In this document: piece by piece, positions 1-10,981 of the stretch
How the letters are laid out: every line of letters starts with the position of its first letter
Numbering within the stretch: the stretch's first letter is position 1
NCBI GenBank assembly: GCA_034440635.1
Contig: JAOTON010002200.1
Coordinates: forward strand, 62,001-126,000
Length of the DNA stretch: 64,000 nt
Direction of reading: 5' to 3'
From: Lepas anatifera
Taxonomy: Eukaryota; Arthropoda; Thecostraca; Lepadidae
Program-made: the position numbers and the translations under genes
The notes under the pieces: model-generated
Told to the model about the DNA's origin: nothing
Databases searched by the model: none
Seen by the model: only the letters and a program-made list of their open reading frames with translations

Positions 1-882
1 TGGGGCTATGAGCATCCTGGGGAGATTTGGGCAGTAAGCGTTCTGGGGGAGCATCCTTCCGTGGATATCACTAGTATCATGGGTGGAAATCCCGGGGGGG
101 GGTGGGTGGTTCCGCTCCTAGTTCATAGCTATTACCTCTGGCTCATCACTGCCGCCCTCGACTTTTGACTTTGTCCTGTTTCTTACAAAAAGCTTGCCAC
201 TTGAACTTGATTCCAGGCCTTGGTCACACTCTGCCCGCGAATACAAAAAGTTTGCCACTTGAACTTAATTCCAGGCTTTGGTCACATTGTGCCCGCGAAT
301 ACAAAAGCTTGCCACTTGATTTTGGACTATAAAGATCATTCGAGTACCGAGTTTTCCTACCTTGAGGCTAGAAAGTACTTTTAATAACATATTTGACTGA
401 GGTCCTCAGAGGAAGTCCCTAGATATACGGCAATAAGTACCACTTGCGCACACGCATGAAGGTATACTGCGGGCACACAGGCAGACGACCGAGGTGCACT
501 CAGGCAGGTTCGTGTTCCATGCAGAAAACTGCTGGCTGTGGAACTCTGCCAGCTCTATGATTCCATTGCTCGTCCTCTGAATCTTGTCTTCCAGCAGCAG
601 GCGTAATTGGCAATGAAAAGTACCAAACGGGCAGCGCTCTCTCCATGTCCTCTTCTTTTTGGAAGGTGTACGAGATAGAATATCTTCGTTCTCTCTGCTC
701 TATAAATAATCTTATATGGGACTTTTTAGCTTTGCGAAGAACTGCTCTCTGCACTTTTTTGGGGAAGAGGGAAGAAGCCCATTTTCAGTTTTGGGGAAAA
801 TTTCTTATTTTGCTCTAACGTAGACCCGACACAGGCCAAGTAAAATGCTGGCAAGGCGAAGATGATTAAAAAGGAGGAGAAG
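1..882. other. Unrecognised AT/GC-mixed DNA with a short 58-bp duplication
   Basis: No gene is recognised here. Positions about 191-325 hold a little over two copies of a 57-58 bp unit that contains TTGCCACTTGAACTT followed by CCCGCGAATACAAAA. The minus-strand open frames at 500-935 have no recognisable domain and I treat them as chance. Confidence 0.6.
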
Positions 883-884
883 TG

Positions 885-2014
885 ACCAGTGCAGCTGGTG
901 CATGCTGCCTCAGGGCTTGTCGGCGCCCATTGCACTGCCTCAGGGCCCAGTGCACTGCCTCAGGGCCCAGTGCACTGCACTCATGGCTGGATGGTGTCCA
1001 GTGCACTACTCTCAGGGCCCAGTGCACTGCACTCATGGCTGGATGGTGTCCAGTGCACTACTCTGAGGGCCCAGTGCACTGCACTCAGGGCTGGACGGCG
1101 CCCAGTGCACTGCACTCAGGGCTGGACGGCGCCCAGTGCACTGCACTCAGGGCTGGACGGCGCCCAGTGCACTGCCTCAGGGCCCAGTGCACTGCCTCAG
1201 GGCCCAGTGCACTGCCTCAGGGCCCAGTGCACTGCCTCAGGGCCCAGTGCACTGCCTCAGGGCTGGACGGCGCCCAGTGCACTGCCTCAGGGCTGGACGG
1301 CGCCCAGTGCACTGCCTCAGGGCCCAGTGCACTGCCTCAGGGCCCAGTGCACTGCCTCAGGGCCCAGTGCACTGCCTCAGGGCCCAGTGCACTGCACTCA
1401 GGGCTGGACGGCGCCCAGTGCACTGCCTCAGGGCTCAGTGCACTGCCTCAGGGCCCAGTGCACTGCCTCAGGGCTGGACGGCGCCCAGTGCACTGCCTCA
1501 GGGCCCAGTGCACTGCCTCAGGGCTTGTCGGCGCCCAGTGCACTGCCTCAGGGCCCAGTGCACTGCCTCAGGGCTGGACGGCGCCCAGTGCACTGCACTC
1601 AGGGCTGGACGGCGCCCAGTGCACTGCACTCAGGGCTGGACGGCGCCCAGTGCACTGCCTCAGGGCCCAGTGCACTGCCTCAGGGCCCAGTGCACTGCCT
1701 CAGGGCCCAGTGCACTGCCTCAGGGCCCAGTGCACTGCCTCAGGGCTGGACGGCGCCCAGTGCACTGCCTCAGGGCTCAGTGCACTGCCTCAGGGCCCAG
1801 TGCACTGCCTCAGGGCTGGACGGCGCCCAGTGCACTGCCTCAGGGCCCAGTGCACTGCCTCAGGGCTTGTCGGCGCCCAGTGCACTGCCTCAGGGCTGGA
1901 CGGCGCCCAGTGCACTGCCTCAGGGCCCAGTGCACTGCCTCAGGGCCCAGTGCACTGCCTCAGGGCTCAGTGCACTGCCTCAGGGCTGGACGGCGCCCAG
2001 TGAAGCTGGTGCAT
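885..2014. repeat. Minisatellite 1: 20-bp unit with an 11-bp optional insert
   Basis: The basic unit is CAGTGCACTGCCTCAGGGCC. Many copies insert TGGACGGCGCC or TTGTCGGCGCC, which gives 31-bp and longer units. CAGTGCACTG is a perfect 10-bp palindrome. A direct repeat, AGCTGGTGCATGC, brackets the array near 894 and 2003. The unit has no stop codon in any plus frame, so all three plus frames stay open for about 1 kb. I read that as a by-product of composition, not as a gene. Confidence 0.95.
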
Positions 2015-2245
2015 GCCAGTGAGTCTCACCCCTTTTTGGAACGCTCTCGCAAGTGCGGCACGTGTCAGTCCAGTTTATGGCCGAGCCTCCCCCTGTGTCA
2101 AGAATAAATGGGTTAGATCACCGACGGCAACGGCGGGGCCAATATTCATTTCCCGGGGACCCACCAGTAATTTTCGCACCGACCATGCATTATCGCTCGC
2201 AAATATAGCTACCTGCGTCATTGACGTCATTCAAACATTTAACCG

Positions 2246-3107
2246 TTTGTCGGGGCTGCCAGCGGGCAGGCCCGTGTGCCACCGTTTGTCGGGGCTGCCA
2301 GCGGGCAGGCCCGTGTGCCACCGTTTGTCAGGGGCTGCCAGCGGGCAGGCCCGTGTGCCACCGTTTGTCGGGGCTGCCAGCGGGCAGGCCCGTGTGCCAC
2401 TGTTTGTCGGGGCTGCCAGCGGGCAGGCCCGTGTGCCACCGTTTGTCGGGGCTGCCAGCGGGCAGGCCCGTGTGCCACCGTTTGTCGGGGCTGCCAGCGG
2501 GCAGGCCCGTGTGCCACCGTTTGTCGGGGCTGCCAGCGGGCAGGCCCGTGTGCCACCGTTTGTCGGGGCTGCCAGCGGGCAGGCCCGTGTGCCACCGTTT
2601 GTCAGGGCTGCCAGCGGGCAGGCCCGTGTGCCACCGTTTGTCGGGGCTGCCAGCGGGCAGGCCCGTGTGCCACCGTTTGTCGGGGCTGCCAGCGGGCAGG
2701 CCCGTGGGTCACCGTTTGTCGGGGCTGCCAGCGGGCAGGCCCGTGTGCCGCCGTTTGTCGGGGCTGCCAGCGGGCAGGCCCGTGTGCCACCGTTTGTCGG
2801 GGCTGCCAACGGGCAGGCCCGTGGGTCACCGTTTGTCGGGGCTGCCAACGGGCAGGCCCGTGTGCCACCGTTTGTCGGGGCTGCCAGCGGGCAGGCCCGT
2901 GTGCCACCGTTTGTCGGGGCTGCCAGCGGGCAGGCCCGTGGGTCACCGTTTGTCGGGGCTGCCAGCGGGCAGGCCCGTGTGCCACCGTTTGTCGGGGCTG
3001 CCAGCGGGCAGGCCCGTGTGCCACCGTTTGTCGGGGCTGCCAGCGGGCAGGCCCGTGTGCCACCGTTTGTCGGGGCTGCCAGCGGGCAGGCCCGTGTGCC
3101 ACCGTTT
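2246..3107. repeat. Minisatellite 2: 39-bp unit, about 22 copies
   Basis: The 39-bp unit contains CGTTTGTCGGGGCTGCCAGC, then GGGCAGGCCCGTGTGCCAC. Copies differ by only a few substitutions, such as GTGGGTCACC in place of GTGTGCCACC and AACGGG in place of AGCGGG. A single-base insertion lies near 2331. The period is 13 codons, so most frames on both strands are open and would spell 13-residue peptide repeats. No start context, splice signal or domain supports translation. Confidence 0.95.
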
Positions 3108-3360
3108 GGTGCTGGTGGCGTCGATATGGTGACAGTACATCACGCTGACTCACGCGCCGTGCCTCCACCTCTGTCCTGGTATTCGGTTGGCGGCACTGAG
3201 TCACTGCCCACCGCCCCCGGGCTAGCTAGCCTGACATATTTTTGGTTTGGCGCGCCGGCCACCGGCGAATTCCACACACTCGGAGCAGTAACGGCGGAAC
3301 GTCCCAACTTAAGGGGGTGCCATGGCCTTTTCATTCCAATTTTCCCGTCAACACCGAGTG

Positions 3361-3665
3361 TTAACCCTCGCCACGGTGGGGGTGTGAACACCCCCTTCGG
3401 ATTTTTCCGGCGGCACGAAAAAAGCTGCAGCGCGAAGCGCACCTTATCCATGGCATACCTTATCCATGATCAATTTCGCAAATTTCCCCAAAATTTTAAG
3501 GTTGTTTTTCAATTTTAAAATTCTAAGGTCAGGTCATCAGTGCAGGGCAAGTGATGTCACCTCCAAAAAATGTTTAAGGTGGCGTGAGTAATAAAATTGT
3601 GAATCTATCCAATTCAAACTTATACCACATAATGGGCCCATCGAATACTGGGGCATTCCTAGACA
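3361..3665 (+). mobile_element. TTAA MITE family F1, left-end fragment
   Basis: The fragment starts at TTAA followed by CCCTCGCCACGGTGGGGGTG. It continues with a hairpin (GGGGGTGTGAACACCCCC), the TTTTTCCGGCGGCACG block and an AGGTCAGGTCA stretch. The same order of blocks recurs at 28411, 37355 and 48576, and inverted at 44365. The copy loses similarity near 3665, so its right end is missing. Confidence 0.75.
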
Positions 3666-5137
3666 AATCGACCAAGCAATAACACCGTACTTCTCAGATT
3701 TTGATGAACCAAAAATGAACCAAATAACGACATTTTTGGTAACCTAAGCGATATTACAAATTAAGCCAAATATGAAATGGTCTACTGCCCATCATTCAGA
3801 GCTGCTGGTTCCGAGATTCAAACACTTGAAATGTTCGCATGCATTTTTTTGTGCTGATGCATTAATTTTCAAATGTGTTAGAAACCAACTTTTGCTATTC
3901 TTACATTCTGAAGATATACGCAGTGGGTGTTTTTGTACATTGCTACTTTCTTACTCGTAAACCCAAAAATATGTCCTATTTGTTAACGTATCATCATGCG
4001 TAACCTATGTTTTATGTTCCTTAACTGCTCTCTTTCTCCAGAATAGTTTTAAGAAGCTATTGAGCTTTCCGAAAAGTGAGTAATGTAATGGTTTTTCCCG
4101 ATAATTTTTGTTTCCGATGATGATTATTAGAGTTTTAGGGCACTGCAGCTACAAAGGCTATATGTGTCCGTCAGAGTTGTGCTACATCATTCTGGGATTG
4201 TCCCTATTAACTAAAGTGGCCTACACAGAGGGTGTGAAATCTAAGAATATGTGATGGGGGGTATATACTACGTCAAAATGTATTTCTCTCAGATATGATA
4301 GCACTTTCCCAATGTCTATGGACGCGTCATTGCCTAGAATCTGTCCCAGCGGAACCGGTGGGAAGAATCGCCGCTGACTTCGCCTCAGTTGGTCGCTAAT
4401 TTTTGTATCCGTTGTCACTCGAATATAGTAACTTCAATTGAACAGTGTTAACACCAACATCTATTGGATCGGTGCCGTCCGACAGCTGGCTGATGTTCGG
4501 AATCTGAAAGCTCTGAATCTTCACTTTTTAATGTGGAGAAGTTCTTTAAATAGTAAATCCAAGAAAACAAACTCCACTACGTCATTCCAAATATCAAACT
4601 AAGCCTTTATCACAGATCCCACTTGCCATTGGAATCTCATGTTTTCTTTCTTTCTCGGGGCCTTAGTTAGACCTAGAAGACTTGGTCGAGCCAGAGGGTC
4701 TACTACCAGCCTCGTAGACACACTGGCGATCCGGGCTCTTACCCGCTCCTGGAAGCCGGTGCATGCTTTGTCCAGCTAGGTATTCCTTAAAACACCACAA
4801 ATAAAAAAATTGACCGCTTGGCCCCAAAATGGTACCTGGGACCATCCTTACTTTGGTTTAGTTCAAAATAGCTTTGTATCGATCACCAATAACAAGATGA
4901 GTCTTCAATTCAGAAACAAAGGGAACTTAGGATCCGCGATTGGTCGAGTCTTTTTCCGTATGTGGGATTTAATTAAGAGGGGGGGTGAATGGAGTTAATT
5001 AAATATTCTTTCATCGCCCCGATACAAATTTACCAAAAAATCTACTTCTTGGCGGGGGGAATTGACATGTTTGCCCCCATCGTTACATGTGAGAGGCACA
5101 CTGTCCCCCCCTCCCCCGCTTCCGCCGCCACTGCCGA
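3666..5137. other. Unrecognised intergenic DNA
   Basis: This is AT-rich sequence without a recognisable domain, RNA gene or repeat family. The short open frames at 3772-3960, 4221-4418 and 4663-4845 show no family motif. Confidence 0.6.
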
Positions 5138-5797
5138 GCGGCCGTGCCGAACTGACGTTAACGGGAGGCTCTGTCAAACGGCGGTGCGTTACGGCGGCGA
5201 GCGGCCGTGCCGAACTGACGTTAACGGGAGGCTCTGTCAAACGGGGGTGCGTTACGGCGGCGAGCGGCCGTGCCGAGCTGACGTTAACGGGAGGCTCTGT
5301 CAAACGGGGGTGCGTTACGGCGGCGAGCGGCCGTGCCGAGCTGACGTTAACGGGAGGCTCTGTCAAACGGGGGTGCGTTACGGCGGCGAGCGGCCGTGCC
5401 GAGCTGACGTTAACGGGAGGCTCTGTCAAACGGGGGTGCGTTACGGCGGCGAGCGGCCGTGCTGAGCTGACGTTAACGGGAGGCCCTGTCAAACGGGGGT
5501 GCGTTACGGCGGCGAGCGGCCGTGCCGAGCTGACGTTAACGGGAGGCTCTGTCAAACGGCAGTGCGTTACGGCGGCGAGCGGCCGTGCCGAGCTGACGTT
5601 AACGGGAGGCTCTGTCAAACGGGGGTGCGTTACGGTGGCGAGCGGCCGTGCCGAGCTGACGTTAACGGGAGGCCCTGTCAAACGGGAGTGCGTTACCGCG
5701 GCGAGCGGCCGTGCCGAGCTGACGCTAACGGGAGGCTCTGTCAAACGGCAGTGCGTTACGGCGGCGAGCGGCCGTGCCGAGCTGACGTTAACGGGCA
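5138..5797. repeat. Minisatellite 3: 63-bp unit, about 10.5 copies
   Basis: The unit contains GAGCGGCCGTGCCGAGCTGA, then CGTTAACGGGAGGCTCTGTC, then AAACGGGGGTGCGTTACGGC. Copies are more than 95 percent alike, so the array is young or homogenised. The period is 21 codons, which makes several frames open. No coding signal is seen in the flanks. Confidence 0.95.
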
Positions 5798-6079
5798 TAA
5801 AAGGGCGGCTAGACATTTGAAATACCTCGATCTCGTTTTCTCAAAATCAGCCGAGGTAAAAAGCGATGTTTGTAGTGGTATATTTCAGGCCGATTATTTC
5901 GAGACCTGTACTGTTTTTAAAGCCCTAGCAATTATGTGCCCAATAGTGAGCCGAGTGACAGCGCTTAACTGTAAGAGAGCAGATTTCGATGGAATGGCGA
6001 AGGGTCTTCAGCTTGTTCTATGGTATGTTTTTCTACATTCCGAGTTGGAAGAATCTGTAGAAATGTTCTGACATTCTTA

Positions 6080-6270
6080 ACGCAGCTATACGTCATCATG
6101 TTCCTTCGGTCACCTTACGCCGTCGTTGCCCGCCCTGGTTCGACGCTGACGTCCGTCGTGTGCTTAGAGCGAAAGAAACTGCTTTCAAACTTTTGAAACG
6201 CAGCAGGAGTCAGGAAATCATCAACAATCTTGAGGACAAGCGGCGGCTATTCAAAAGTAAATTTAAAATC
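6080..6270 (+). pseudogene. LINE ORF2 fragment (endonuclease-RT linker)
   Basis: One plus frame reads PPWFDADVRRVLRAKETAF, followed about 15 residues later by EDKRRLFKSKF. This has the look of the linker between the endonuclease and reverse transcriptase of CR1/Jockey-type non-LTR elements (the W-F-D-x-x-V-R-x-x-x-x-x-K pattern). It is too short to assign a clade and has no flanking ORF. Assignment rests on motif memory only. Confidence 0.45.
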
Positions 6271-6776
6271 AGGTCAAGAATGTTTTGTTTCTTTTAAGGA
6301 TGCTGGCGTACTCCCGGAAGGTTGCAATTTGACTCGCCTGTCTCTGAATGATGACCACCCGGAAAAGCGGCTAGTTTTTGGCAGCCTTGGCAGCTGTGTG
6401 TGCATACATTTTAAGGGCACCATACTGTCAGTCTGACCGGCCAGCCAGCAGCTCGGTCAGTATTTCTCTATATCCAATGGGTCATGACTCGTTGTGATGC
6501 TTGGCAAGTCCCGCTGTGGGTACTATGAAACTCAAAGCACTGCGGAGAGGACTGTCTGTGGTGCGCCAGAACAGCCCGCTGTGTCACGCAGGGTGCCAGC
6601 CGGCAGACAGATACGTGAAGGTTGAAACCCACTGGTTGTTTGAACTCTCAGGTCCCGAACTATCTAACGGCACCGGTCAATCAATGGATAATCTGTTCCC
6701 AAATTGAAATTCCCAATCTTTGCTTATCTATTGATATGCGCGTATATATATCGGGATGCTAATCTTGTTAATATAT

Positions 6777-6890
6777 TGCTAATATTTCTTGTTTTCCTTT
6801 TCTCGAGCATGATATGGATGATATGTTCCAATTTTGGAACATATCATCCATATCATGCTCGGGAAAAGGAAAACAAGAAATGTTAGCAAT
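6777..6890. repeat. Near-perfect inverted repeat (hairpin), about 55-bp arms
   Basis: The left arm, TTGCTAATATTTCTTGTTTT and onward, runs to the centre CCAATTTTGG near 6833. The right arm returns as its reverse complement, ending AACAAGAAATGTTAGCAA. Only about two mismatches separate the arms. No target duplication is obvious. Confidence 0.9.
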
Positions 6891-7224
6891 AGAAGCAGCC
6901 TTCATAAACGTAACATCTACAACCAACGGGAATATGGAAAAATGAAACAATGCGATGCTGTGGCGAAAATCATAATCGAAGAATGTAAGAATGTGTTAGC
7001 TAGGGATATTGTGAACTGTTTCCGACTGTATTGTCAAAGTTGAAAAAACAGTTCTGCTCTCAGCAGCATGATGAAGATTTTCATGAAGAGTTTGCATGCT
7101 CTGTCAATGCCTAGTTTTGAAGAAAAAATTAAAAAAATTCAAACAGTAGCGTCAATGTTTGCGATTCGATGTACGAGCTTTTTTGTTTTATGTTTTTAAT
7201 GGTGTGCATTTCGTTTTCATTTTA

Positions 7225-7412
7225 TTAGGGCCACTCCCAACAGGCACACTTGTCCAATTACATTGGGTATTGGCGTGGGTGTTAGGGATCCTCGCCACCG
7301 GGTCAGATCGGACACGGAAGGCGGTTTCCCGCCGTGGGGATTAAACCCACGTTAATCCATGCTATCCGATCTAAAGACTGGAAATGAAGCTACTAGGCCA
7401 CCCAGCCCCTGC
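7225..7412 (-). mobile_element. tRNA-like SINE fragment
   Basis: On the minus strand the head reads GGGGCTGGGTGGCCTAGTAG, which resembles a tRNA box A. About 45 bases on, GTGGGTTTAATCCCCAC can pair as a T-stem and resembles box B. The segment sits in otherwise unremarkable AT-rich DNA. It could instead be a decayed tRNA pseudogene. Confidence 0.5.
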
Positions 7413-7667
7413 ATTGGATTTTACTGCCGTGCGTTGTTGCTTGCGCAGCATTGTTTAATGCCCTGCATTGGTGTATTGTATTTTAATGCCGTGATTAAGG
7501 CGGAATAGCCTAAACGTAGGCATGTTAATTTGTAACTTTTGTAAAAATGTATGCAAGAATCCCATTGTAAGACCCTTTTTTAGTTCAAATATCTTGCTAT
7601 TGGTTATGCATTTCATGCTTTCACGTGCTACAGCATGTCGTCACTAGGGTTGTGCGTTTCAGAATTT

Positions 7668-7842
7668 TCTTGAGTCGACTCAACTCAACTCATGTGCTGA
7701 GAGTGGTCGACTCAGCTCTGACTCAACTCATTGTCACAAGTTCAGTGAGCCGACTTCAGCTCCGACTCGAGGTTAAATTCTTCCGACTCAACTCCGACTC
7801 AACTCACGACTCAACTCAACTCAAATTTTGACTCAGTTTCAA
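7668..7842. repeat. GACTCAACTC simple-repeat tract
   Basis: This is a degenerate run of GACTCAACTC and GACTCAGCTC words, spaced by short unique bits. TGACTCA (an AP-1-like heptamer) recurs by composition. I see no gene. Confidence 0.8.
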
Positions 7843-7924
7843 AATATATAAATAGATGATAAATAATATAAATAATGACACATGAATCAATCATTAAACT
7901 TGTAAAAGACAAGCTGTACAGGAC

Positions 7925-8895
7925 AGAGACGGCGGATTCCATTTTCGAGAAGTGGTGCAAGATTTTCTGGAGGGGGCGCCTTCCTCCCCAGGGGGCGCCA
8001 TCATCTCTTGGGGGGCGCCTTTGCTATCCAATGGCGTTCTGCAGAAACTCTTTCGACTCGGCGTGCGAGGCCACTTGGGGTGGTTTATTTCTAATATTCC
8101 GAAAAATAGGTATTTTAGATTTCGCGTAAACTCAGTCGTATCGGATTGGCATCAGCAACAGAGTAGCATAGCCCAGGATTCTGCGATATTCATAGCCTTG
8201 TTTGCAGTTATGACCAATGATATTGCAGACACTTCCCGCAAACATACGTCACGTGTTTTTCGTTGAAGACTTCACAATATGTGTGACAGTGTCTACTACA
8301 GCAGCTGCGCAGAGGCGGCTGCAGCTTGGCCTTGACATATTGCAGCAATGGATCACACGCAATGGACTGAAATTTTCAAGTTCAAAGACATAGTGCATGC
8401 ACTTTTATAATAGACATTGAGACTGAATACCCGATTTTGTAAATTCGCGGAAATCCGAGCGACGTTATAGCAGAAACCAGATTTATCAGGCTCACACTCG
8501 ATAAGCTTTCATATGTGCCACACCTGAAGGATTTCCGCAAAAAAATGTTTCGATACGCTGAAAATACTGAAGGTGTTGACGAGGATGAGATACCGTGCAG
8601 ATAGAGAAATGTTTCTCATGCTATACACGTTATACGCTTATCGCCTATATATACGTTATGCGCACGTTATACGCTCATTGTTATACGCTACGTTATAAGG
8701 TTCTTATGCTGTATAGATCACTTATTCGTCCGAAGATCGAGTACGGCTGTGTCAGAGCCGCATGACGAAATCCATGGAGCGAAGCGGATTGATATTTCTC
8801 AAGAGGCTCTATTTCTGGCCGTTTGGCGGTTCTGACAGTTGATACCAGGGCTCTGCAATTGTGTAGGGTGATTGCCATTTTACGCTAGACGCCCA
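7925..8895 (+). pseudogene. Degenerate RNase H-type LINE: reverse transcriptase part
   Basis: Several plus-strand frames line up with a non-LTR reverse transcriptase of the I/Nimb/R1 kind. A VNSVVSDWHQQ...IALFAVMTNDIAD stretch (8130-8230) corresponds to the region before the catalytic loop. FVEDFTIC near 8260 stands where F/YADD should be, so the catalytic Asp pair is lost. LYRSLIRPKIEYGCV near 8709-8755 is the RT C-terminal motif. Stops and frameshifts are frequent. A GGCGCC-rich insert interrupts the 5' side at 7968-8030. The same element seems to continue at 10385 and at 10982-11575. Confidence 0.6.
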
Positions 8896-9540
8896 AACTA
8901 AGGCCCCCAAATTTAAACTCAAAATAGTTTTTGAGAAATTTTGGAACAAATGTTTTCAATTTTGCATTTTTATCATTTTATTTCTTAAGCGACGAACTTG
9001 AAATTTGCCTCCTTTTGAATAAGCAACAAGGCCACCTAAGAAAAAAAGTTCGAACTGGTCCGACAATGTCAGACAATTGTATAACAGTGGTTGACAGATA
9101 TTAACACTTAAACCAACACAGCAGGCAGATGAACGCGTTTCGACAAAAATTGTCTTCTTCAGCATCTATGGTAGGAGGGATAAGGGATCCTTATCCCTCC
9201 TACCATAGATGCTGAAGAAGACAATTTTTGTCGAAACGCGTTCATCTGCCTGCTGTGTTGGTTTAAGTGTTAATGGTCCGACAATATTTATTAAGCCAAA
9301 ACGCAGTATTTCTAGTACAAGCAAAAAAGATTATTGAAATTTGACAGCCGACTTGTAAGCTCGAAATGTCAGAAGGCACGCTTCAGTTAGTTTAAAGACA
9401 GCCACGTGGAGGCAGCTACGTCAATTTTCTTGTGCTTAGGCATAGTTTCCAGTGGAAAACGTAAAATTCTGACCTAGTTTTTGCCATTTTGCCGGAGGAC
9501 TACATTTTTGCTCATTTCATTTAAATCTTAATCTCTCGCG
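8896..9540 (-). repeat. Dispersed repeat F4 (copy 1) carrying a foldback insertion
   Basis: Sequence here matches, in inverted orientation, a second copy at 42690-42950. Shared blocks include CTTGTGCTTAGGCATAGTTT, the GGCACGCTTCAGTTAGTTTA block and CTGGTCCGACA. The copy at 42.9 kb lacks the central palindrome and so serves as an empty site. Function is unknown. Confidence 0.7.
9058..9286. mobile_element. Foldback element: 174-bp perfect palindrome with flanking direct repeat
   Basis: Positions 9101-9187 and 9188-9274 are reverse complements of each other, with essentially no mismatch, centred on GGATCC. The insertion is bracketed by a direct repeat, TGGTCCGACAAT, at about 9057-9068 and 9274-9285. 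This word occurs once in the empty copy near 42893 (inverted). The length of the duplication is unusual for a DNA transposon. An assembly palindrome artefact must be considered. Confidence 0.75.
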
Positions 9541-10126
9541 ATCTAATGCGCCGATTTGACTTTTCATTTCAAATAATGAAAGAACATTGCTTCCGCCTGA
9601 TAATATTCGGAGATGGATATCGTGATAATAAAATTCATTGTCTTATATGTATAAATATAATTTTAGTAGAAAACCTTTTATTTGCAGCTTTTCGGTTCAG
9701 AGCACATGTCATTCACAAGCTCAGAATTGACATGGCTGAATAGGAAAATTAATTGCAGTCATTCAATTCATTTACACTACCCACTTATCTCCAACGGCTT
9801 TCGAGTAATTCGTCCGAAAGGGTATTTCAAGGAGCTAAATTTCTCGGAACATGTTTGCTTCTCACCATGGTTTCAAGTCCTCAAAATGAATGGAAGTGGA
9901 TGCAATTTGGCATAAAGCTAGCTTAGGGTCCTGGGTCGCCGATACAAGTGATTCTAGGCGAATCTAATGTTTGGTTCGTCTTCTAGAAGCAGCTTTATAC
10001 CATGCCTTTTCTGTACGAACACAACACCCGGCGCCACGATCACGGCATCGTTTTGATTGCGTGATACCGGCCAGTGACCTCCTGACGGGTCACAGGTGTA
10101 GGGTTAGTGGGAGTCGGTACAGTGTG
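9541..10126. other. Unrecognised AT-rich DNA
   Basis: I see no domain, RNA gene or clear repeat here. Confidence 0.6.
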
Positions 10127-10240
10127 GCGCAGTGGTCTAGTGGTTAGAGGTCCTGTCTCGTGATGAGGGGTGCGCGGGTCGAATCCGGGGTTGACTGCGG
10201 GATATTTACTATTTATTTCAAAGAAAAGAATGATGGCACT
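10127..10240 (+). mobile_element. tRNA-derived SINE head
   Basis: GTGTGGCGCAGTGGTCTAGT then GGTTAGAGGTCC forms a box-A-like start. GGTCGAATCCGGGG is a good box B about 40 bases later. The spacing fits a tRNA-like Pol III promoter, but no complete cloverleaf with an amino-acid stem is evident. A SINE head is therefore likelier than a functional tRNA. Confidence 0.55.
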
Positions 10241-10384
10241 GACCTACAGGCTTATGAAGAGATACATTGAGAATGAAATATGGCTGATTTCAGCACATTG
10301 TCATGCGGCTCTCCTGCACCGGTGGGGGGTTATCCCAGGTCGCAGACCGGGGTTGCGTATGAGGCCACTCCTTAGTCCGCGAAA

Positions 10385-10526
10385 AAGATTATCGATATGT
10401 CCGTCATCTCGCTATCAGAATAGTAACAGGAGCGTTCCAAGCTTCACCCATAATAAGCATGCCAGTGGAAATTAATGAAATACCGCTACAAATGCGCAGT
10501 AAGATACTCGCTTTGCATTAAGCCAT
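10385..10526 (+). pseudogene. LINE fragment, RT C-terminal region
   Basis: The plus frame reads RHLAIRIVTGAFQASPIISM and continues with PVEINEIPLQMRSKILAL. This matches the conserved A-x-R-I-x-T-G-A-F-x-x-x-P-x-x-x-x-x-x-E-x-x-x-x-P-L-x-x-R block after the RT domain of RNase H-bearing LINEs. It probably belongs to the same element as 7925-8895 and 10982-11575, with MITE copy A inserted next to it. Confidence 0.6.
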
Positions 10527-10981
10527 TAAAAGGAATGTGGCACCTTTAGAACGTGATTTTAACTGATATAGCCAAGTTGTAAAGCAAATCGGAAAACCAG
10601 GTGCTCTATATATCATTTGTCTTGGAACTCGATTTTTCCGTAGAAAAAACTAAAACCTACCCGAAATGTACCTCTCATGTACCTCTCGCCAGGCGGCCAT
10701 TGTTGTGAGCTGCTGGTGTGACGACATATGCTGACATCACGATGAGCATCAGCCAATCGAAGCCCTTGAAGTGTTTCGAGTATGGTAGTGGTTGCCAGAT
10801 CATGACATCATCCAGAGGCAGATATTTATTCATTTTTCTAGAGGAGTATTTTAAAAATAAAAGCATTGAGCTTGTTGTACATTTTTCAGAGAAATCATGA
10901 GTGGTTTCATTACTTTGGGCTAAAAGTACGCCTAATTACACAAAATTCCAGGATTTTACCAAGGTGCCACGTTCCCTTTAA
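10527..10981 (+). mobile_element. TTAA-flanked MITE, family M, copy A
   Basis: The terminal inverted repeats are TTAAAAGGAATGTGGCACCT on the left and the inverse of TTAAAGGGAACGTGGCACCT on the right. TTAA sits at each end. The element lies inside a degenerate LINE, so it inserted after the LINE. A second copy of the same body is at 20950-21786 in the same terminal configuration. No transposase is encoded. The TTAA target fits piggyBac-type mobilisation, which I infer. Confidence 0.8.

Noticed and set aside
883..2014. CRISPR array
   Set aside because: Direct repeats are contiguous and spacers are not unique. The genome is eukaryotic, so these are minisatellites.
882..3518. Long plus-strand open frames (up to 501 codons) over minisatellites 1 and 2
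   Set aside because: The repeat units lack stop codons in several frames at once, so long frames are expected. No splice sites, domain or single preferred frame support coding.
4995..5816. 273-codon minus-strand frame over minisatellite 3
   Set aside because: It is explained by the 63-bp (21-codon) period. There is no domain or conserved start.
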